64,000 bases of DNA from Athripsodes cinereus (Eukaryota > Arthropoda > Insecta > Trichoptera > Leptoceridae), in the NCBI GenBank assembly GCA_947579605.1, contig OX388320.1:3348001-3412000 (forward strand), in the 5' to 3' direction. A program made the translations under genes and the position numbers. The notes beneath the pieces are model-generated. The model was not told where the DNA came from, ran no database searches, and was given only the letters and a program-made list of their open reading frames with translations. This document shows, one piece after another, positions 61,099-64,000 of the stretch; position 1 is the first letter of the stretch; every line of letters starts with the position of its first letter.

Positions 61099-61869
61099 AA
61101 AAACATAATAAAAACATAGCTATAAAAAATTTGAACAGTGTTTTTTGGAATTCGAAAAGTATTAATGCTGCGAAAAATATTTAATACAGCCAACCTGAAA
61201 AAAATGTCCTAGGTTCATGATAGTGTGATCTAGAGAGTTTAATAGTAATGATACATTACATATGTTATCACCTTATCTGGGTCAGTGCTGGTAGTAGTAA
61301 TCATTCAATCAAAGAATATCAAATCAAATCATAATACATACAAATCTACACAGATAATATAAATAATAATAAAACCTAAGGTCTGTATTGTGACACAGAG
61401 AATATACTTAAGTACTCATAACACTTAGACTATTAAAAAATGAGGGATGCCTCAAAAATGTATTATGCTTTTTTGAAATCTAAACTGCAGACAGGAAATG
61501 TTCAGGAGTTGTAGGAAATATTTTTATCTCAGAGTAATGGTGACATTGTTAAATTCCATTGACTCTATTTGACCTTATAACTGATTGTGAGTTCTTTCTG
61601 CTTATTGCTTTTTAAAGTAAAAAATATAAATGCGACTAAAACTTATTGCGTAAAGTATGTTTGTGTTAAGTCAAGATCAAAGTCACATATATGTACCTAC
61701 ATTGAATGAAGAACAAATTATAGAATGAACAGTGAAATGGACAATTCTATACCAGCAAGTTAGTTCTTTTGGCAAGAGAAAGTGTTATGCTACTGACATT
61801 AAATAAATGAAGGACGATAAAATATAAATACAGATTAAAATAATATACTTTTCATAAAATAAAACAATG
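61099..61869. other. norpA intron or flank, no gene seen
   Basis: AT-rich; no exon with PLC-beta PH-domain sequence was found here. Confidence 0.55.
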
Positions 61870-62430
61870 AGGACTATTACCGGATGTGTTAAGCCTACCC
61901 CTCTCCATGGCTCCCAGTACTTTCAAACATTGGTCCCCCTGACCTGCGAAGAAAACAGGCCACCGCAAGAGAACTCTACAAGATCAAGAGGAACCCCATG
62001 ATCCCTGCTTTTTCGGGACGTCTTTCATCTTCCAAAACAGCGACTTAAGTCCAGAAAACCCGTATGGACAGAAAAACTAGAAGATTTTAATATGACCAGG
62101 GCATGGAGAGAGAAATGGAACAATGTAGCCTCGCTGACAAACAAAAACAACATCGTAGACCCTACTATCAGGGTCCCGAGCTAAAACCTCTGCCGAAAAG
62201 TCTGGGTTCAACAAAATAGAATTCGCACAGGTCAGGGTTGCTGCAATTACCAAATGTGGAAATGGGGTAGGAGGGAGTCTCCGGAATGCGACTGTGGAGC
62301 TCAGTTCCAAACGATTCAGCATCTGGTGGAGGAGTGTCCAGGTAGAAGATACGAGGGCGACTGGATGGACATCCATAAATCGACCCCAGAGGCGGTGCAG
62401 TGGCTTTCTGAACGAGAACCAAGAATTTGA
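61870..62430 (+). mobile_element. decayed Jockey-type LINE, C-terminal end
   Basis: Frames broken by stops and shifts read PLRRKQATARELYKIKRNPM..., then NRIRTGQGCCNYQMWKWGRR, ESPECDCGAQFQTIQHLVEE, CPGRRYEG and STPEAVQWLSE. The CxCG...H(L/I)VEECP signature near the end of the second ORF is common in Jockey-clade and related arthropod LINEs. Inactive. Confidence 0.75.
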
Positions 62431-64000
62431 TATGGAATAACTATTATTAATGCAAGCCGAAGCCATGCAAAAAAAAAAATAATATACTTTTCCAAGTATA
62501 TATTTATTTTTTTAAATACTTTTAAGCCATCCCTCATATCATATTGTATGTATCAATGAGTTGAGTGTTGCCCTTTAAGGGACAATGAAAACAATATATT
62601 GAATAATTAATAATGATTTACTTCTGTCTATATCATCGTAACATTATGATTAAATAGGTGGGACAAATAGCGGTCATATGGATCGCTCAGTTTCATAAGC
62701 TTGTACATATACCTATGTGCTTTTAATAAAGAACATAATTATTTTTGTTTTTTTTTAAACTTATAAAAATCTGAAACACTTGGTCTGCAGAACTGAGTCA
62801 CTCAAAAGCACAACGAATGAAAAACAAAACTACAAAATAGTCAAATTTTATATGAAAATTGAATTTGATTAAATTATAATAAAACTATTTTAGTTTCATC
62901 AGGATATGAATAATGCCAAAACAATAAATTACAACACAAATCTAATAATACATGAAATAACAAAAGTAATAGAATGCTGGATAGAGCAATAAAAAGCAAA
63001 GCATGCATGATTTGCTGTAATGCACTATGTAATGATATTTATGTAGTATATATTGCATGGACGAGTATTGTTTGCAAATAGTAAAACAATAACTACTTAT
63101 ATTATGAATTATAATGTTTTCTATTAACTTGCAAGTTATAAGCGTCCAATTAAAATACTTGGCAGAATCTTGTAGCAATCAGAATATATGTAATATTCAA
63201 CATACCAAGTAGCATGAGAATGTATGAATTATTAATATTATATGAGTTGCAATATGCTTACTTTATATTCAAAATTTATATAGATATAACGAAATAATAT
63301 TCATTTAAACTCCATACAGTTAGTATATAAATAATGCCCTTAACTTGTGGCTGCATATTATATAAAATTGAGTCGTATTAATCATGTCTGTGGTGCCATT
63401 TGAAATTACTGTGAAGTTTGATTTTAGACAGCCACATTTTACAAGGCTTTTCCACAGTTTCAACGGATCTGCGATGGCTGGTATATGCTATAGTTGAAAG
63501 TGCTAGTATGTTATAGTTTACTCAATCTGTTTATCTATTTTTCCAATGCCATATCTCTTGCGGAATAGGCAAGAAAAACAATCCCTTCAAATACTTTGTT
63601 AGTCATCACAAGTCTTTACTTAATTTTGACAATTCCTTTTACTAAAAGGAAATCGAGAATTGAGAATCAACCGATTAATATACCTACCTAGCTAAATAAT
63701 ATCTGTAATTTAATGTATCTAAGAAATCAAAAAATATGATTTTGGCTAGGGATAAAGTAAGTTGGCTAAATATAAAAACTAAAAGGGCCATTATTCTATC
63801 AATTCATTCTTTCTACGTAATGTTATACACATAACTTAAGTTTTTTCACCAATAACAAACACCTATTGAACACTCAAAAACTCAGAAATGTATTTCGAAA
63901 CTGTGAGTTTTATTACAATCCAGGACTTATGGGTATGTTTATTAAGTAGGTAAATTAATTCAGGGTTGACTGTTAATACACACTTCACATAATAATTACA
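62431..64000. other. AT-rich, no gene seen
   Basis: I looked for the norpA N-terminal (PH domain) exons on the minus strand here and found none. No repeat was recognised. The missing exons probably lie beyond the right edge. Confidence 0.5.

Noticed and set aside
62077..62466. 129-aa minus-strand frame near the right edge
   Set aside because: It is antisense to a Jockey-type LINE relic with clear plus-strand motifs.

Overview
This is AT-rich eukaryotic nuclear DNA with spliced genes, most likely from an insect and probably a lepidopteran (inference from the norpA-type phospholipase, the ELAV family gene and the mix of Penelope, hAT, Jockey-type and tRNA-SINE debris; no single marker proves the order). 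Genes are sparse and most of the window is introns, intergenic AT-rich DNA and transposon relics.

Layout. 0.65-4.3 kb (+): last four exons of a gene whose start lies to the left; its long Ser/Thr/Asn/Tyr-rich tail is not firmly recognised (an MLK/slipper-type kinase tail is one guess). 4.3-37 kb: no convincing host gene; it holds LINE 3' ends, a 2.5-kb element with perfect 36-bp terminal inverted repeats, hAT-like and foldback MITEs, tRNA-derived SINEs, a 3 x 108-bp tandem array, and Penelope-like relics that include a GIY-YIG endonuclease domain and hammerhead-ribozyme-like motifs. 37.6-38.7 kb (-): an intronless, unusually GC-rich ELAV/Hu-type gene with three RRMs, two of them with a shortened beta2-beta3 loop. 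It lies between two inverted copies of the same 278-bp MITE. 40.9-42.9 kb (+): a complete three-exon gene for mitochondrial ribosomal protein bL33m (65 aa). Its second intron holds, on the opposite strand, a broken calexcitin-like EF-hand gene copy. 43-50 kb: nothing coding seen. 50.07-60.36 kb (-): sixteen exons of norpA, a phospholipase C beta of the PLCB4 type, from the EF-hands to the stop codon. The PH domain exons must lie beyond the right edge or in parts I could not read. Its introns carry two long hairpins (107-bp and 236-bp arms), LINE fragments, a hAT MITE and a 41-bp minisatellite.

The host genes do not form one pathway: norpA acts in Gq signalling, the ELAV-like gene in RNA processing, and mRpL33 in mitochondrial translation. 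The most unusual items are the 236-bp palindrome inside norpA, the loop-trimmed ELAV-like protein, the 36-bp-TIR element with repeated subterminal motifs, and the ribozyme-like Penelope ends. Exon limits were placed by eye from GT-AG sites and reading phase. All norpA exons listed join in phase without a stop.
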